Positions 13,074 to 22,727 of a DNA stretch of 64,000 nt are shown here, in pieces. Where the stretch lies: assembly GCA_016708585.1 (NCBI GenBank), contig JADJFK010000007.1, positions 186,001 through 250,000 on the forward strand, read 5' to 3'. A model generated the notes under the pieces. That model did no database searches and was not told the DNA's origin. It saw only the letters and a program-made list of their open reading frames with translations. Numbering within the stretch: position 1 is the stretch's first letter; each line of letters starts with the position of its first letter. Source of the stretch: Sulfuritalea sp. (lineage in GTDB: Bacteria; Pseudomonadota; Gammaproteobacteria; Burkholderiales; Rhodocyclaceae). A program made the translations under genes and the position numbers.

Positions 13074-15971
13074 ATGACGGCGGCGGCAGTAGGCGTGAAG
13101 GCGATCGCGGTTCCCGCGGGCGGCGCAGGCCGGTGCACCGTAGCACGAAACATCGGCACGCCGCCCGCCATGGCCATGGCGGGCGATCCATCGGTCATGT
13201 CCGCAATGGCAGCGATGGCCTCGGCGACCGCGGGCGTGCCACAGCCGCTGCTGCGAACCGGTGCGGACGAAGGCGGTGCGGCCGAAGCCGCGCCGCTTGC
13301 CCGTCCCGCCGGCGGCAAGGGCGGGCGGCCGCCCGGGCCTTCGCGGGCCGGTGCTGCCGCCGCGCGCTGGCTGGGCGCGCTGGCGATCGCCGCGCTGGTG
13401 CTGCTGGCCAATTTCGCCGCATGGCGCGCGATGAATCCGCCGCTGCCGGCGCCGGATGCGCCGCCGCGGGTCGCCGGGCTGGCCTACAACGCCTTCCAGC
13501 GCTGGGAGAGCCCGCTCGCCCAGCGCTTTCCGACGCGCGAGGAGCTGGTCGCGGACCTGCGCCTGCTGGCGTCGCTGACGCCGCGCCTGCGGACCTACAG
13601 CGCCGCCGAGTTCCCCGAATTGCCGGCGCTGGCGCAGCAGTTCGGCCTGCGCCTGAGCCTGGGCGTCTGGCTCGACCACCGGCTGGCCAACAACGAGCGC
13701 GAAATCGCGGCGGCGGCGCAGGCGGCACGCGAACATGGCAGCGTCGAACGCGTGATCGCCGGCAACGAAACCCAGCTGCACGGCAAGCTGGCGCCGGCCG
13801 TGCTTCATGCCTACCTCGACCGGCTGCGCGCCGGGCTGGCGGTACCGGTATCCACCGCCGAACCCTGGCACATCTGGCTGCGCCAGCCGGAACTGGCCGA
13901 GCACGTCGATTTCATCACCGTGCACCTGCTGCCGTATTGGGAGGGCGTGCCGGTCGAAGCCGCGGTGGACGAGACGCTGCGCCGTTACGCCCAGGTGCGG
14001 GCGCGCTTTCCCGACAAGCGCATCGTGATCGGCGAAATCGGCTGGCCCAGCGGCGGCGCGGCGGTCGGCGTGGCGCGGCCGACGCCGGCGGCGCAGGGCC
14101 TGTTCGTGCGTTCCTTCCTGGCGCGCGCGCAGGCGCCCGGCCTCGACTACTACCTGATGGAGGCCGTCGACCAGCCCTGGAAACACGCCACCGAAGGGGC
14201 CGTCGGCGCACACTGGGGCATGCTGGATGCGGGGCGGCAGCAGAAGTTCGAGCTCGCCGGCCCGCTCTACGCCGACCCCTACTGGCAAACCAAAGTCGCC
14301 ATCGCCTCGGCCGTCGGGCTGGCGGCCATGCTGCCTTTCCTGCTGGTCTTCGCCGGCATGCGGCTGTCGGCGCGCGTGGCCTTCGCGATCATCGCCCAGG
14401 CCGCGGTTTCGTTCGCCGTGCTGCTGGGCACGCTGCCGCTGGACAATTACCTGCGCCTGCCGGATCTCGCCGTGCTGGCGGTGCTGGTGCCGGCGCTGGG
14501 CTTCATGGCGGCGATCCTGCTGACGCAGACCTTCGAGTTCGTCGAGCTGTTCTGGGAAGGCAGCCTGCGCCGGCACGCGGCGCCGCGACCGCTGCCCGCC
14601 GGCAGCACGCCGCCTTTCGTCAGCATCCACGTGCCCTGCTGCAACGAGCCGCCGGCGATGGTGAACGCCACCATCGACAGCCTGCTGGCGCTGGACTGGC
14701 CCGCGCATGAAATCCTGGTCATCGACAACAACACCGCCGATCCGGCGCTGTGGCTACCGGTGCAGGCGCATGTGCGGCAGCGCCTGCGGGAGCGCGCAGC
14801 AACCGGCGGCCACGGCCCGGCGCTGCGCTTCTTCCACCTGCCGGCGCACCCCGGCTTCAAGGCCGGCGCGCTCAACTTCGCGCTGGAACAAACCGATGCG
14901 CGGGCGGCATGGATTGCCGTGGTCGATGCCGACTACCTGGTGCAGCCGGAGTGGCTGCGCGAACTGGCCGGCCATTTCGGCGATCCGTCGGTGGGCATCG
15001 TGCAGGCGCCGCAGGCCCACCGCGACTGGCACGACCGGCCGCTGCGACGCATGATGAACTGGGAATACGATGGCTTCTTCCGCATCGGCATGCACCACCG
15101 CCACGAGCGCGACGCCATCGTCCAGCACGGCACCATGACGCTGATCCGCGCCGCGGCGTTGCGCCGGGCCGGCGGCTGGGACGAGGGCTGCATCTGCGAG
15201 GACACCGAGCTGGGCCTGCGCCTGTTCCGCCAGGGGCTGCGCGCGGTCTATGTCGATCGCGTATTCGGCACCGGGCTGGTGCCGGCCGACTTCGGCGCCT
15301 ACCGGCGCCAGCGCCAGCGCTGGGCGCAGGGCGCGATGCAGATCCTGCGCCGGCATGCCGGCGCGCTGTTCGGCGATTCGCCGCTGCGCCCCGGGCAGCG
15401 CTACCACTTCGTCGCCGGCTGGCTGCCGTGGATCGGCGATGCCCTGCACCTGGTCTTCAGCTTCGCGGCGATGGCATGGACCCTGGGCTATCTTTTCGCG
15501 CCGCATCTGTTCGGCCTGCCGATCGCGCTGTTCGTGGTACCGCTGGCGGTGTTCTTCCTCGCCCGCCTGGTGCTCGGCCCGCTGCTCTACTGGCGCCGCG
15601 TGCCCTGTTCCGCGGCAGGCATCGCCGGCGCGGCGCTGGCCGGCATGGGCCTGTCGCACAGCGTCGCGCGCGGCATCATCGCCGGACTGCTCGGCCGCCG
15701 CGCCGTGTTCCATGTCACGCGCCGCGTTGCCCCGGCGGCGACAGCGGAAACACCGGCACCGGCAGGAAAGCGCGGCTGGCTCGCCGACGTGCGCGAGGAA
15801 GCGGCGCTGCTGCTCGGCCTGCTCGCCTGCATCGCCACCCTGGCCGTGCACCGCGAACCCGGCGACACGGCCTTGGCGATGTGGATGCTGGTGCTCGGCA
15901 TGCAGTCCCTGCCCTACGCCGCCGCGCTGGCCTGCGCCCTGCAGTCGCGCCTCGACAGCCGGCCGGGCTGA
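13074..15971 (+). CDS. ndvB: GH17-GT2 fusion, NdvB-type beta-glucan synthase
   Basis: The protein is 965 residues from the ATG at 13074. Domains in order: a basic leader, an anchor helix (~100-118), a GH17 domain (~130-400; Glu232 in VIAGNETQL, Glu321 in VIGEIGWPSGG), two helices, then a processive GT2 domain with VSIHVPCCNEP (~515), the Asp-x-Asp in VVDADYLV (~616), CEDTELGL and QRQRWAQGAM (~745), followed by membrane helices. P. aeruginosa and Bradyrhizobium NdvB share this fusion and make cyclic beta-1,3/1,6-glucans, which aid osmoadaptation and symbiosis (family knowledge). The start is uncertain: ATGs at 13170 or 13176 would leave about 100 bp for promoters to the divergent GH17 gene. 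Confidence 0.8.
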   Translation: MTAAAVGVKAIAVPAGGAGRCTVARNIGTPPAMAMAGDPSVMSAMAAMASATAGVPQPLLRTGADEGGAAEAAPLARPAGGKGGRPPGPSRAGAAAARWLGALAIAALVLLANFAAWRAMNPPLPAPDAPPRVAGLAYNAFQRWESPLAQRFPTREELVADLRLLASLTPRLRTYSAAEFPELPALAQQFGLRLSLGVWLDHRLANNEREIAAAAQAAREHGSVERVIAGNETQLHGKLAPAVLHAYLDRLRAGLAVPVSTAEPWHIWLRQPELAEHVDFITVHLLPYWEGVPVEAAVDETLRRYAQVRARFPDKRIVIGEIGWPSGGAAVGVARPTPAAQGLFVRSFLARAQAPGLDYYLMEAVDQPWKHATEGAVGAHWGMLDAGRQQKFELAGPLYADPYWQTKVAIASAVGLAAMLPFLLVFAGMRLSARVAFAIIAQAAVSFAVLLGTLPLDNYLRLPDLAVLAVLVPALGFMAAILLTQTFEFVELFWEGSLRRHAAPRPLPAGSTPPFVSIHVPCCNEPPAMVNATIDSLLALDWPAHEILVIDNNTADPALWLPVQAHVRQRLRERAATGGHGPALRFFHLPAHPGFKAGALNFALEQTDARAAWIAVVDADYLVQPEWLRELAGHFGDPSVGIVQAPQAHRDWHDRPLRRMMNWEYDGFFRIGMHHRHERDAIVQHGTMTLIRAAALRRAGGWDEGCICEDTELGLRLFRQGLRAVYVDRVFGTGLVPADFGAYRRQRQRWAQGAMQILRRHAGALFGDSPLRPGQRYHFVAGWLPWIGDALHLVFSFAAMAWTLGYLFAPHLFGLPIALFVVPLAVFFLARLVLGPLLYWRRVPCSAAGIAGAALAGMGLSHSVARGIIAGLLGRRAVFHVTRRVAPAATAETPAPAGKRGWLADVREEAALLLGLLACIATLAVHREPGDTALAMWMLVLGMQSLPYAAALACALQSRLDSRPG
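13162..13185. repeat. perfect 24-bp palindrome at the divergent GH17 start region
   Basis: CGCCCGCCATGG is followed by its exact complement. It contains two of the candidate ATG codons (13170, 13176) for the GH17-GT2 gene. It may be a regulatory site between the divergent genes, or simply a GC-rich coincidence inside a coding leader. Confidence 0.45.
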
Positions 15972-15987
15972 GCACGAGGGCAACCGC

Positions 15988-16013
15988 AAAAAGTCGGCGC
16001 CCGCGCTACGGCG
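15988..16013 (+). repeat. 26-bp dispersed repeat, copy 5
   Basis: It starts AAAAAGTCGGCG and ends TACGGCG, with two central changes. It occupies the gap between the convergent ndvB-type gene and flavin reductase gene, ending directly next to the latter's stop codon. Confidence 0.75.
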
Positions 16014-16014
16014 G

Positions 16015-16551
16015 CTATTTGGCTTTCGACGCCAGCCTGACGGTTTCGCCGGCGATCATGAACTTGCCGCGGCCGCGGTGGTGCAGGGTGCGCGGGTCCT
16101 TGCAGGCGGTATCGATCCAGGCCTGCTGCACTTCGAGCACGAAGAAGTTGTAGCGGTTCACCAGCCGCGTATCGGCCACACGGCATTCGAGGCTGGCGTA
16201 GCACTCGGCGATCAGCGGCGCGGCGACGGTCTTCGCCGGCAGCGGCGTCAGGCCGAAGCGCCGGAACTTGTCTACGCGGCGCCCCGAGGTATTGCCGCAG
16301 CCGATCACCTTGTCCGCGATGTCCGCGGTGGGGATGTTGATGACGCATTGCCGGGTCGCCATCAGCGCCTCGAAAATCAGGTGGCGGCCGCTGACGAGGC
16401 AGCCGACCAGCGGCGGCTCGAATTCCATCATCATGTGCCAGGACATGGCCATCACGTTCAGCTTGCCCTTGTGGGCCGTGCTGAGCAGCACCACGGGGCC
16501 CGGTTCGAGCAGGCCGTAGACCTTCGACAGGGGATAGGCGCGCCTGGTCAT
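16015..16551 (-). CDS. flavin reductase family (FMN-binding split barrel) protein
   Basis: The 178-residue protein begins with KVYGLLEPGPVVLLSTAHKGKLNVMAMSWHMMMEFEPPLVGC, the N-terminal pattern of the flavin-reductase-like FMN-binding domain: a stretch of strand, then N-x-M-x-x-S/T-W near the flavin phosphate. A later RYNFFVLEVQQAWID strand and HHRGRGKFMIAGE tail complete the fold. Members bind FMN and reduce flavin or act as small oxidoreductases; the exact substrate is unknown. It diverges from the old yellow enzyme gene across 76 bp. Confidence 0.8.
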   Translation of the reverse strand: MTRRAYPLSKVYGLLEPGPVVLLSTAHKGKLNVMAMSWHMMMEFEPPLVGCLVSGRHLIFEALMATRQCVINIPTADIADKVIGCGNTSGRRVDKFRRFGLTPLPAKTVAAPLIAECYASLECRVADTRLVNRYNFFVLEVQQAWIDTACKDPRTLHHRGRGKFMIAGETVRLASKAK

Positions 16552-16627
16552 GCGGCGAGTTTAGCGGTATCGACCGCGGCGTGCGCTGGTATGCTGCCGA
16601 TCCGTCCGATTCCGCGAGACCCTGACC

Positions 16628-17701
16628 ATGACCGACTTGTTCACCCCGCTCCAGCTCGGCGCGATCAGCGCGCCCAACCGCATCCTGATGGCGCCGCTGA
16701 CGCGCTGCCGGGCCGGCGCCGGCCACGTGCCGACCGCGCTGATGGCCGAATACTATGCCCAGCGCGCCAGCGCGGGGCTGCTGATCGCCGAGGCCACCAT
16801 GGCCATGGCCGGCAATTCGGCGTTCTGGCACGAACCGGGGATCCACTCCGCCGAGCAGGTCGCCGGCTGGAAGCTGACCACCGACGCCGTGCATGCCGCC
16901 GGCGGGCGCATCTTCCTGCAGATCTGGCACGGCGGGCGCGCCTGCCACCCGCTGCTCAACGACGGCGCGCAGCCGGTGGCGCCGAGCGCGCTCGCCATCA
17001 CCGGCGACGAGGTGCATACGCCGCAAGGCAAGCAGCCCTACGTGCTGCCGCGCGAACTGCGCGACGACGAACTGCCCGCCATCGTCGCCGGATTCAGGAA
17101 GGCCGCCGAGAACGCCAAGGCGGCGGGATTCGACGGCGTCGAGGTGCATGGCGCCAACGGCTACCTGCTCGACGAGTTCCTGCGCGACGGCGCCAACCAG
17201 CGCGGCGGTCCTTACGGCGGCAGCGTGGAGAACCGCGCGCGGCTGCTGTTCGAAGTGGTCGAGGCGGTCAGTGCGGTATGGGGCAGCGACCGGGTCGGGC
17301 TGCGCATTTCGCCGGTTAACAGCTACAACAGCATGATCGACAGCGATCCGGTCGGCCTCGCCACCTTCCTCGCCGGGCGCCTCAACGACTTCAAGCTGGC
17401 CTACCTGCATGCCATGCGCGGCGATTTCTTCGGCCTGCAAAAGGGCGACGTGATGACGCCGATCCGGGCGCACTACCGGGGCGTGCTGGTCGCCAACATG
17501 GGCTACTCGCCGGCCGAGGCGGCCGCGGCGGTGGCCGCCGGCAAGGTGGACGCGGTGGCCTTCGGCACGAGTTTCCTCGCCAATCCGGATTTGCCGGCGC
17601 GGATCCGGGCCGGCGCGGCGCTCAACGCGCCCGATCCGAAGAAGTTCTACAGCCCCGGCCCCGAGGGCTATACCGACTACCCGACCCTGGCCGCGGCCTG
17701 A
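16628..17701 (+). CDS. alkene reductase, old yellow enzyme family
   Basis: The 357-residue FMN-dependent TIM barrel has LFTPLQLGAISAPNRILMAPLTRCRA at the N-terminus, LQIWHGGRACHP near residue 100, the FDGVEVHGANGYLLDEFLRDGANQR active-site region (His/Asn pair that binds the substrate carbonyl) and FGTSFLANPDLPARI near the C-terminus. These enzymes reduce activated C=C bonds of enones, maleimides or nitro compounds using NADPH. It is close to the NemA/XenA-like group. TATGCT with an upstream TG at 16587-16595 may be an extended -10 promoter. Confidence 0.88.
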   Translation: MTDLFTPLQLGAISAPNRILMAPLTRCRAGAGHVPTALMAEYYAQRASAGLLIAEATMAMAGNSAFWHEPGIHSAEQVAGWKLTTDAVHAAGGRIFLQIWHGGRACHPLLNDGAQPVAPSALAITGDEVHTPQGKQPYVLPRELRDDELPAIVAGFRKAAENAKAAGFDGVEVHGANGYLLDEFLRDGANQRGGPYGGSVENRARLLFEVVEAVSAVWGSDRVGLRISPVNSYNSMIDSDPVGLATFLAGRLNDFKLAYLHAMRGDFFGLQKGDVMTPIRAHYRGVLVANMGYSPAEAAAAVAAGKVDAVAFGTSFLANPDLPARIRAGAALNAPDPKKFYSPGPEGYTDYPTLAAA

Positions 17702-17730
17702 TCCGGCAAGCGGCGGCGTGACGGCCCCGG

Positions 17731-17928
17731 TCAGGCCGTCATCTTCTCCCGGCGCCGGGACTTGCCCCTGCCCGTTTCGGAATCCTCGGTCGCTTCATCG
17801 TCTGCGTCGCTGAAGCGGACGATATGCACGCCGGCCGGCAGATCGGCCTTGCGGCGGGAGAGCTCCCGCAGCCAGTCGTTTCCGGGGGGTGCGAGAACGT
17901 CCATCAGGCTCATGGCGCGCCGGGTCAT
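17731..17928 (-). CDS. small hypothetical protein (65 residues)
   Basis: It starts MTRRAMSLMDVLAPPGNDWLRELSRRK and ends with a charged tail rich in Asp/Glu then Arg/Lys. AAGGAG lies 5 bases before the ATG, a much better start than the long upstream frame of the same phase. No family is recognised. Its stop lies in the loop of a small ACGGCC/GGCCGT hairpin (17721-17739) that may end transcription from both sides. A 19-residue ORF lies 157 bp upstream on the same strand. Confidence 0.6.
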   Translation of the reverse strand: MTRRAMSLMDVLAPPGNDWLRELSRRKADLPAGVHIVRFSDADDEATEDSETGRGKSRRREKMTA

Positions 17929-18018
17929 TTTTTGCTCCTTTGCTTCCTGGATCAAGTGCGAGGCCGGAATTGGCGTGTCCGGGGTCACGTCCGCCCGATT
18001 CACTGGCGACATAAAGGC

Positions 18019-18044
18019 GAAGGCGCCACCGAAGCGGCGCCTTC
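18019..18044 (-). terminator. hairpin between the 19-residue and 65-residue ORFs
   Basis: A perfect 9-bp stem, GAAGGCGCC and its complement, with an 8-base loop lies after the 19-residue ORF. On the minus strand it is followed by GCCTTTAT, a poor T tract. It may be a weak terminator, attenuator or processing hairpin. Confidence 0.4.
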
Positions 18045-18085
18045 GGGCGACTGGAAGGGGAGGACCAGCCGCCGGGGGAAAAGCG

Positions 18086-18145
18086 TCAGCGCGCCAGGTA
18101 AAGGCGCGAGTCGGCGAGAAATCTGAGAATTGCTTCGGCTTGCAT
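18086..18145 (-). CDS. possible 19-residue leader peptide
   Basis: The short frame reads MQAEAILRFLADSRLYLAR and then TGA. GGAG lies 6 bases before the ATG, which is why I list it. It has the make-up of an amphipathic helix. It lies upstream of a hairpin and of the 65-residue gene, so it could be a leader peptide or an independent small protein. It is too short for any family assignment. Confidence 0.35.
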   Translation of the reverse strand: MQAEAILRFLADSRLYLAR

Positions 18146-18280
18146 GTTCGGCTCCATTGCGTTTTCCATTGTGGCTTGATCCGGTTGCATGCCCCTATAG
18201 ATGGGGCCCGGGTCCATTGGTTCAATGGGCTTCGCTGGCGAATTGCAACAACTTGTTTCGTGGCGGTCGGGCGCCGCCGC

Positions 18281-18697
18281 TCAGGCGTCCCCGACCCGGC
18301 CGCGGCCCGCCTTCAGCCTGCCGCGCAGGACCTTGCTGTCCACGCGGCGCTGTTGCGAACCGCGCGTCGGTTTGGTGGCGCGGCGCGGGCGGGGCACGAA
18401 GGCGGCCTGTGCGATCAGTTCGCGCAGGCGCTCGAGGGCGGCGAAACCGTTGCGCTCCAGGCTGCGGAATTGCTGCGCCTTGATCACCACCACGCCCTCG
18501 GCGGTGATGCGCTGGTCCTTGAGTTGCAGCAGGCGGGCCTTGAGGTCGTCCGGCAGCGAGGAGGCCCGGATGTCGAAACGCAGGTGCACCGCGTTGGAGA
18601 CCTTGTTGACGTTCTGGCCGCCGGCGCCCTGGGCGCGTATCGCGGTGAACTCGACTTCGTCCTCGCGCAGCAGGGATGCGGCTTCGGCGGGGGTCAT
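18281..18697 (-). CDS. arfB: ribosome-rescue hydrolase ArfB (YaeJ)
   Basis: The 138-residue protein carries the catalytic Gly-Gly-Gln (residues 26-28) in the release-factor motif RAQGAGGQNVNKVSNAVHLRF and ends in a long basic tail (PRPRRATKPTRGSQQRRVDSK...) that enters the empty mRNA channel of stalled ribosomes. ArfB hydrolyses peptidyl-tRNA on non-stop ribosomes independently of tmRNA. The ATG at 18697 gives the family's usual length; an open frame continues upstream but is unrelated. Confidence 0.92.
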   Translation of the reverse strand: MTPAEAASLLREDEVEFTAIRAQGAGGQNVNKVSNAVHLRFDIRASSLPDDLKARLLQLKDQRITAEGVVVIKAQQFRSLERNGFAALERLRELIAQAAFVPRPRRATKPTRGSQQRRVDSKVLRGRLKAGRGRVGDA

Positions 18698-18709
18698 GGC
18701 GCGGGAGGC

Positions 18710-18735
18710 GAAAAGTCGGCGCTGGCGGTACGGCG
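18710..18735 (+). repeat. 26-bp dispersed repeat, copy 6
   Basis: GAAAAGTCGGCGCTGGCG is followed by GTACGGCG. It fills part of the 47-bp gap between arfB and dbpA. Confidence 0.8.
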
Positions 18736-18744
18736 CTGCGGCAC

Positions 18745-20214
<1,470 letters not shown>

Positions 20215-20261
20215 GCGCGATTATAAAGGCGCTCGCCGCCGGCGCCGCGGATCATCGCGGG

Positions 20262-21125
20262 TCAGTCGATGCGCAGCAGCACGATGCGGTTGTTATAGGT
20301 ATCGATAACCCAGACATGGGGCGCGCGGGCGAGTACGGCCTCGGGTTTGTCGAAGGCGTCGGGCGCGCGGCCGCGCTTGCCGCTGCCGAGCACGCCGAGC
20401 AGCTTGTGGCCGCGATCGAGCAGCAGGATGCGGTGGTTGTACTCGTCGGCCAGCCAGACGCGGTCGCCGTCGATGGCGAGGTACTTGGGACCGCTGAGGC
20501 CCAGCGCGGGGCCGAAGGTGGCGCGGTGCTTGAGCGCGGCGTCGAACACCTGGACGCGGTTGTTGCCCGAGTCGACCACATACACGCTGCCGTCGCCGGC
20601 GACGTCGACGTCGTGCGGGTTGCGCAGCTCGCCGTCGCTGGTGCCGGGCCCGGCCAGCGTGCGCTCCAGCTTGCCGTCGCGGAACACGCTGAGGGTTGCA
20701 CTGCGCGTGTTGGTGACGAGGACCCGGCCATCGGGTGCGACCGCCACGCCTTCCGGGCCCGAAAGACCCTTCAGCTCGGCGACCAGCCGCGCCTGTGCGC
20801 CCTTGACCTCGTAGATGGCCACGCGGTCGTTGCCGGTGTCGGCCACCAGCAGCCGCCCCGATTTGTCGAACTCGGCGTCGTGGGGGTGGGACAACTCGCC
20901 GGCACCGAAGCTGCCGACCGGTTTCAGCGTCATCGCTTCGAGCACCCGGATGCGGCTGTTGGCCATGTCGGTGAGGTAGATGAGCTTGCCGTCGGGCGAG
21001 AAAGCGGCATCGTGGGGTTGCGCAAGCCCGTCGGCGAACTCGGCGAGCTGGGTGGCGCGCAAGGCCGGCTGCGCGCCGGCCAGGGAAGTCAGGAGCAGAA
21101 AGGCCGTGAAGATGACGGCGCGCAT
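20262..21125 (-). CDS. secreted NHL-repeat beta-propeller protein
   Basis: The 287-residue protein has a signal peptide (MRAVIFTAFLLLTSLAGAQP) and five or six NHL-type repeats, each with a PxG/DxxGxxYVxDxxNxRI core (for example SGRLLVADTGNDRVAIY, GDGSVYVVDSGNNRVQVF and GDRVWLADEYNHRILLLD). Such propellers are usually protein- or ligand-binding scaffolds in the periplasm, and no catalytic residues are visible. It lies 25 bp downstream of the histidine phosphatase gene on the same strand, so the two may be co-transcribed. Confidence 0.8.
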   Translation of the reverse strand: MRAVIFTAFLLLTSLAGAQPALRATQLAEFADGLAQPHDAAFSPDGKLIYLTDMANSRIRVLEAMTLKPVGSFGAGELSHPHDAEFDKSGRLLVADTGNDRVAIYEVKGAQARLVAELKGLSGPEGVAVAPDGRVLVTNTRSATLSVFRDGKLERTLAGPGTSDGELRNPHDVDVAGDGSVYVVDSGNNRVQVFDAALKHRATFGPALGLSGPKYLAIDGDRVWLADEYNHRILLLDRGHKLLGVLGSGKRGRAPDAFDKPEAVLARAPHVWVIDTYNNRIVLLRID

Positions 21126-21150
21126 GGCGGGTTTCCTCGTAAAACCGGCG

Positions 21151-21717
21151 TCAGCCGGGCTCGATAGCGCCGAGCAGGCGCGGCGCGCCCGACCCGTTCA
21201 ACTTGAATACGCTGCCGCCGCCCGAGTTCACGCCCTCGCCGGTGAAGGCGGTAATCGTGACCTGGTGGGTCACCAGAATCACCGGGGGGCCATTGGTCGG
21301 CAGGCCGGCCAGAAAGCTGCGCAGGGCGGCCAGCTTAGTATCTCGCTGCTCGGAGCGCGCAAAGAAGGAATTCAGTCCAGGCTGCGACGTTACGGGGCCG
21401 AGGTTCAACAATCTTGCCGTTTCGAGGCAGCGACACCACTGGCTGGAGTAGACCCTGGCTTCCCTGACGCCCGCCTGCGCGAGGCGCCGTCCGAGCGCCT
21501 GCGCCTGCGCCCGGCCGGCGGCGTCGAGGTTGCGCTGGGTGGAGCAATCCTCGAGCTTGAAGTTCGGCGGATCGCCGATCCCGGGTGCGTTGGCGTGGCG
21601 CAACATCAGCACGCGCCCCGGTTTGGCGAGTTCGGCAAGGGATATCGCGTCCGCAGCCCAGGCTGCGCCGCCGAGCACGAAGATGAAGCCGGCAAGGATC
21701 AACTGTGCGGTGCGCAT
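21151..21717 (-). CDS. periplasmic histidine phosphatase family protein
   Basis: The 188-residue protein has a signal peptide (residues 1-21, cut after AWA) and the histidine-phosphatase motif VLMLRHANAPG with Arg40-His41. Further matches are VYSSQWCRCLETARLL and the second catalytic His in VILVTHQVTITAFTG. Members remove phosphate through a phosphohistidine intermediate. The substrate is unknown. The ATG at 21717 is chosen because it starts the signal peptide; the open frame extends 69 bp further upstream without similarity. Confidence 0.82.
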   Translation of the reverse strand: MRTAQLILAGFIFVLGGAAWAADAISLAELAKPGRVLMLRHANAPGIGDPPNFKLEDCSTQRNLDAAGRAQAQALGRRLAQAGVREARVYSSQWCRCLETARLLNLGPVTSQPGLNSFFARSEQRDTKLAALRSFLAGLPTNGPPVILVTHQVTITAFTGEGVNSGGGSVFKLNGSGAPRLLGAIEPG

Positions 21718-21810
21718 GGACGTGAATGCTACCGCAAGGGGACCGCCGGTGGCGGTGGGGGTAGTACGGTGGCCGCGTCGGAGCACGGCTTGTCGGTTCC
21801 GCGCCGTGTT

Positions 21811-22503
21811 TCAGCCGGCGGCGCCATCCCTGCGGCGGGAAACCTGTTCGAGCCTGGCTTTTTCCGCGATCACCTTGTTGGCGTAGGTCTGCTCGGTATC
21901 GTCGATGGCGCCGGCGTAGTACTGAAGGCCTTCCATCAGGCCGCCCTGGCGCTGGATCGACTCCTGCAGGATGCGGGCACCGATACGGACGTTTGTCGCC
22001 GGGTCGAGGAACCTCCGGCTGTCGGCTTCCCCGGGCAGCTTGTCCATGTGGTAACGCGGAATGATCTGCATCAGGCCTACGGCACCCATGGGGCTTTGCG
22101 AATACGGGTTGAAGCGGGATTCGATGCTGATCACGGCGATGATGAGCAAGGGGTCGACGCGCCATTCGCGTCCTGCGGCCTGTGCGGCTTCAAAAACCGG
22201 CTGCAGGGCTTCCGCCGATACCCGGTAGCGCTGCGCCACCTGATCGAGGGCCGCGACCATGGTCGGCGGCAGGCGTTGCGGGGCGCGCCCGGAGCCCGAT
22301 ACAGCCGCCGCAGTCACGACCGCGCCGGTGGTTTGCGGCGGGAAGTTTTCTTTCGCCTGAAACAGGCTGAAATCCGCGGTCACTCCGCCGACAACGACGA
22401 AGAGCAGCGCCAACCCGGCCGTTGCCAGGTCGATATGCAGGTAGTGCAGGAATGCGCCGGTGCGGCGTTCCATGAATTTTCGGACAGTGAGTGTTGCCGA
22501 CAT
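21811..22503 (-). CDS. membrane-anchored lytic transglycosylase (SLT domain)
   Basis: The 230-residue protein has one membrane segment at about residues 26-42 and a C-terminal lysozyme-like domain with WRVDPLLIIAVISIESRFNP (catalytic Glu128) and SPMGAVGLMQIIPRYH. These enzymes cut peptidoglycan between MurNAc and GlcNAc to form anhydro ends. The start is ATG 22503 with AAAGGAG before it; an in-frame ATG 30 bases upstream has no such signal. It lies downstream of the phasin gene behind a terminator-like hairpin. Confidence 0.85.
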   Translation of the reverse strand: MSATLTVRKFMERRTGAFLHYLHIDLATAGLALLFVVVGGVTADFSLFQAKENFPPQTTGAVVTAAAVSGSGRAPQRLPPTMVAALDQVAQRYRVSAEALQPVFEAAQAAGREWRVDPLLIIAVISIESRFNPYSQSPMGAVGLMQIIPRYHMDKLPGEADSRRFLDPATNVRIGARILQESIQRQGGLMEGLQYYAGAIDDTEQTYANKVIAEKARLEQVSRRRDGAAG

Positions 22504-22686
22504 GCTGGCTCCTTTGCTGTTGCCTTGTTCCATCCGCGCCGGGGCGCTCCGGACTATTCCGGAACAACCGGCGATGGAAACGCGAAACGCAAGGACTGCG
22601 GACTGCTTGACCAGGGCCGGAGAACGCCAGGCCCTGCGGGAGGGTGTTGTTTTCGGCTGGCAAGCGCATGGTGTCCCGATGTGACT

Positions 22687-22706
22687 CCGGCCCTTTTCAG
22701 GGCCGG
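22687..22706 (-). terminator. hairpin terminator after the phasin gene
   Basis: CCGGCCCT and AGGGCCGG form an 8-bp stem with a four-base loop, 21 bp after the phasin stop. It lacks a T tract on the minus strand, so it may terminate weakly. The remaining gap 22504-22686 holds nothing else I can support. Confidence 0.5.
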
Positions 22707-22727
22707 AACGGGATGCCGATTGGAAAC

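Noticed and set aside
18174..18240. possible minus-strand promoter TTGAAC ... TCTATA before the 19-residue ORF
   Set aside because: The -10 is poor and the spacer is 18 bp; I could not support it well enough to list it.
22574..22684. 36-codon ORF on the plus strand upstream of the lytic transglycosylase
   Set aside because: No ribosome-binding site and no hydrophobic or other recognisable character; it overlaps the phasin terminator region. I treat the stretch as non-coding.
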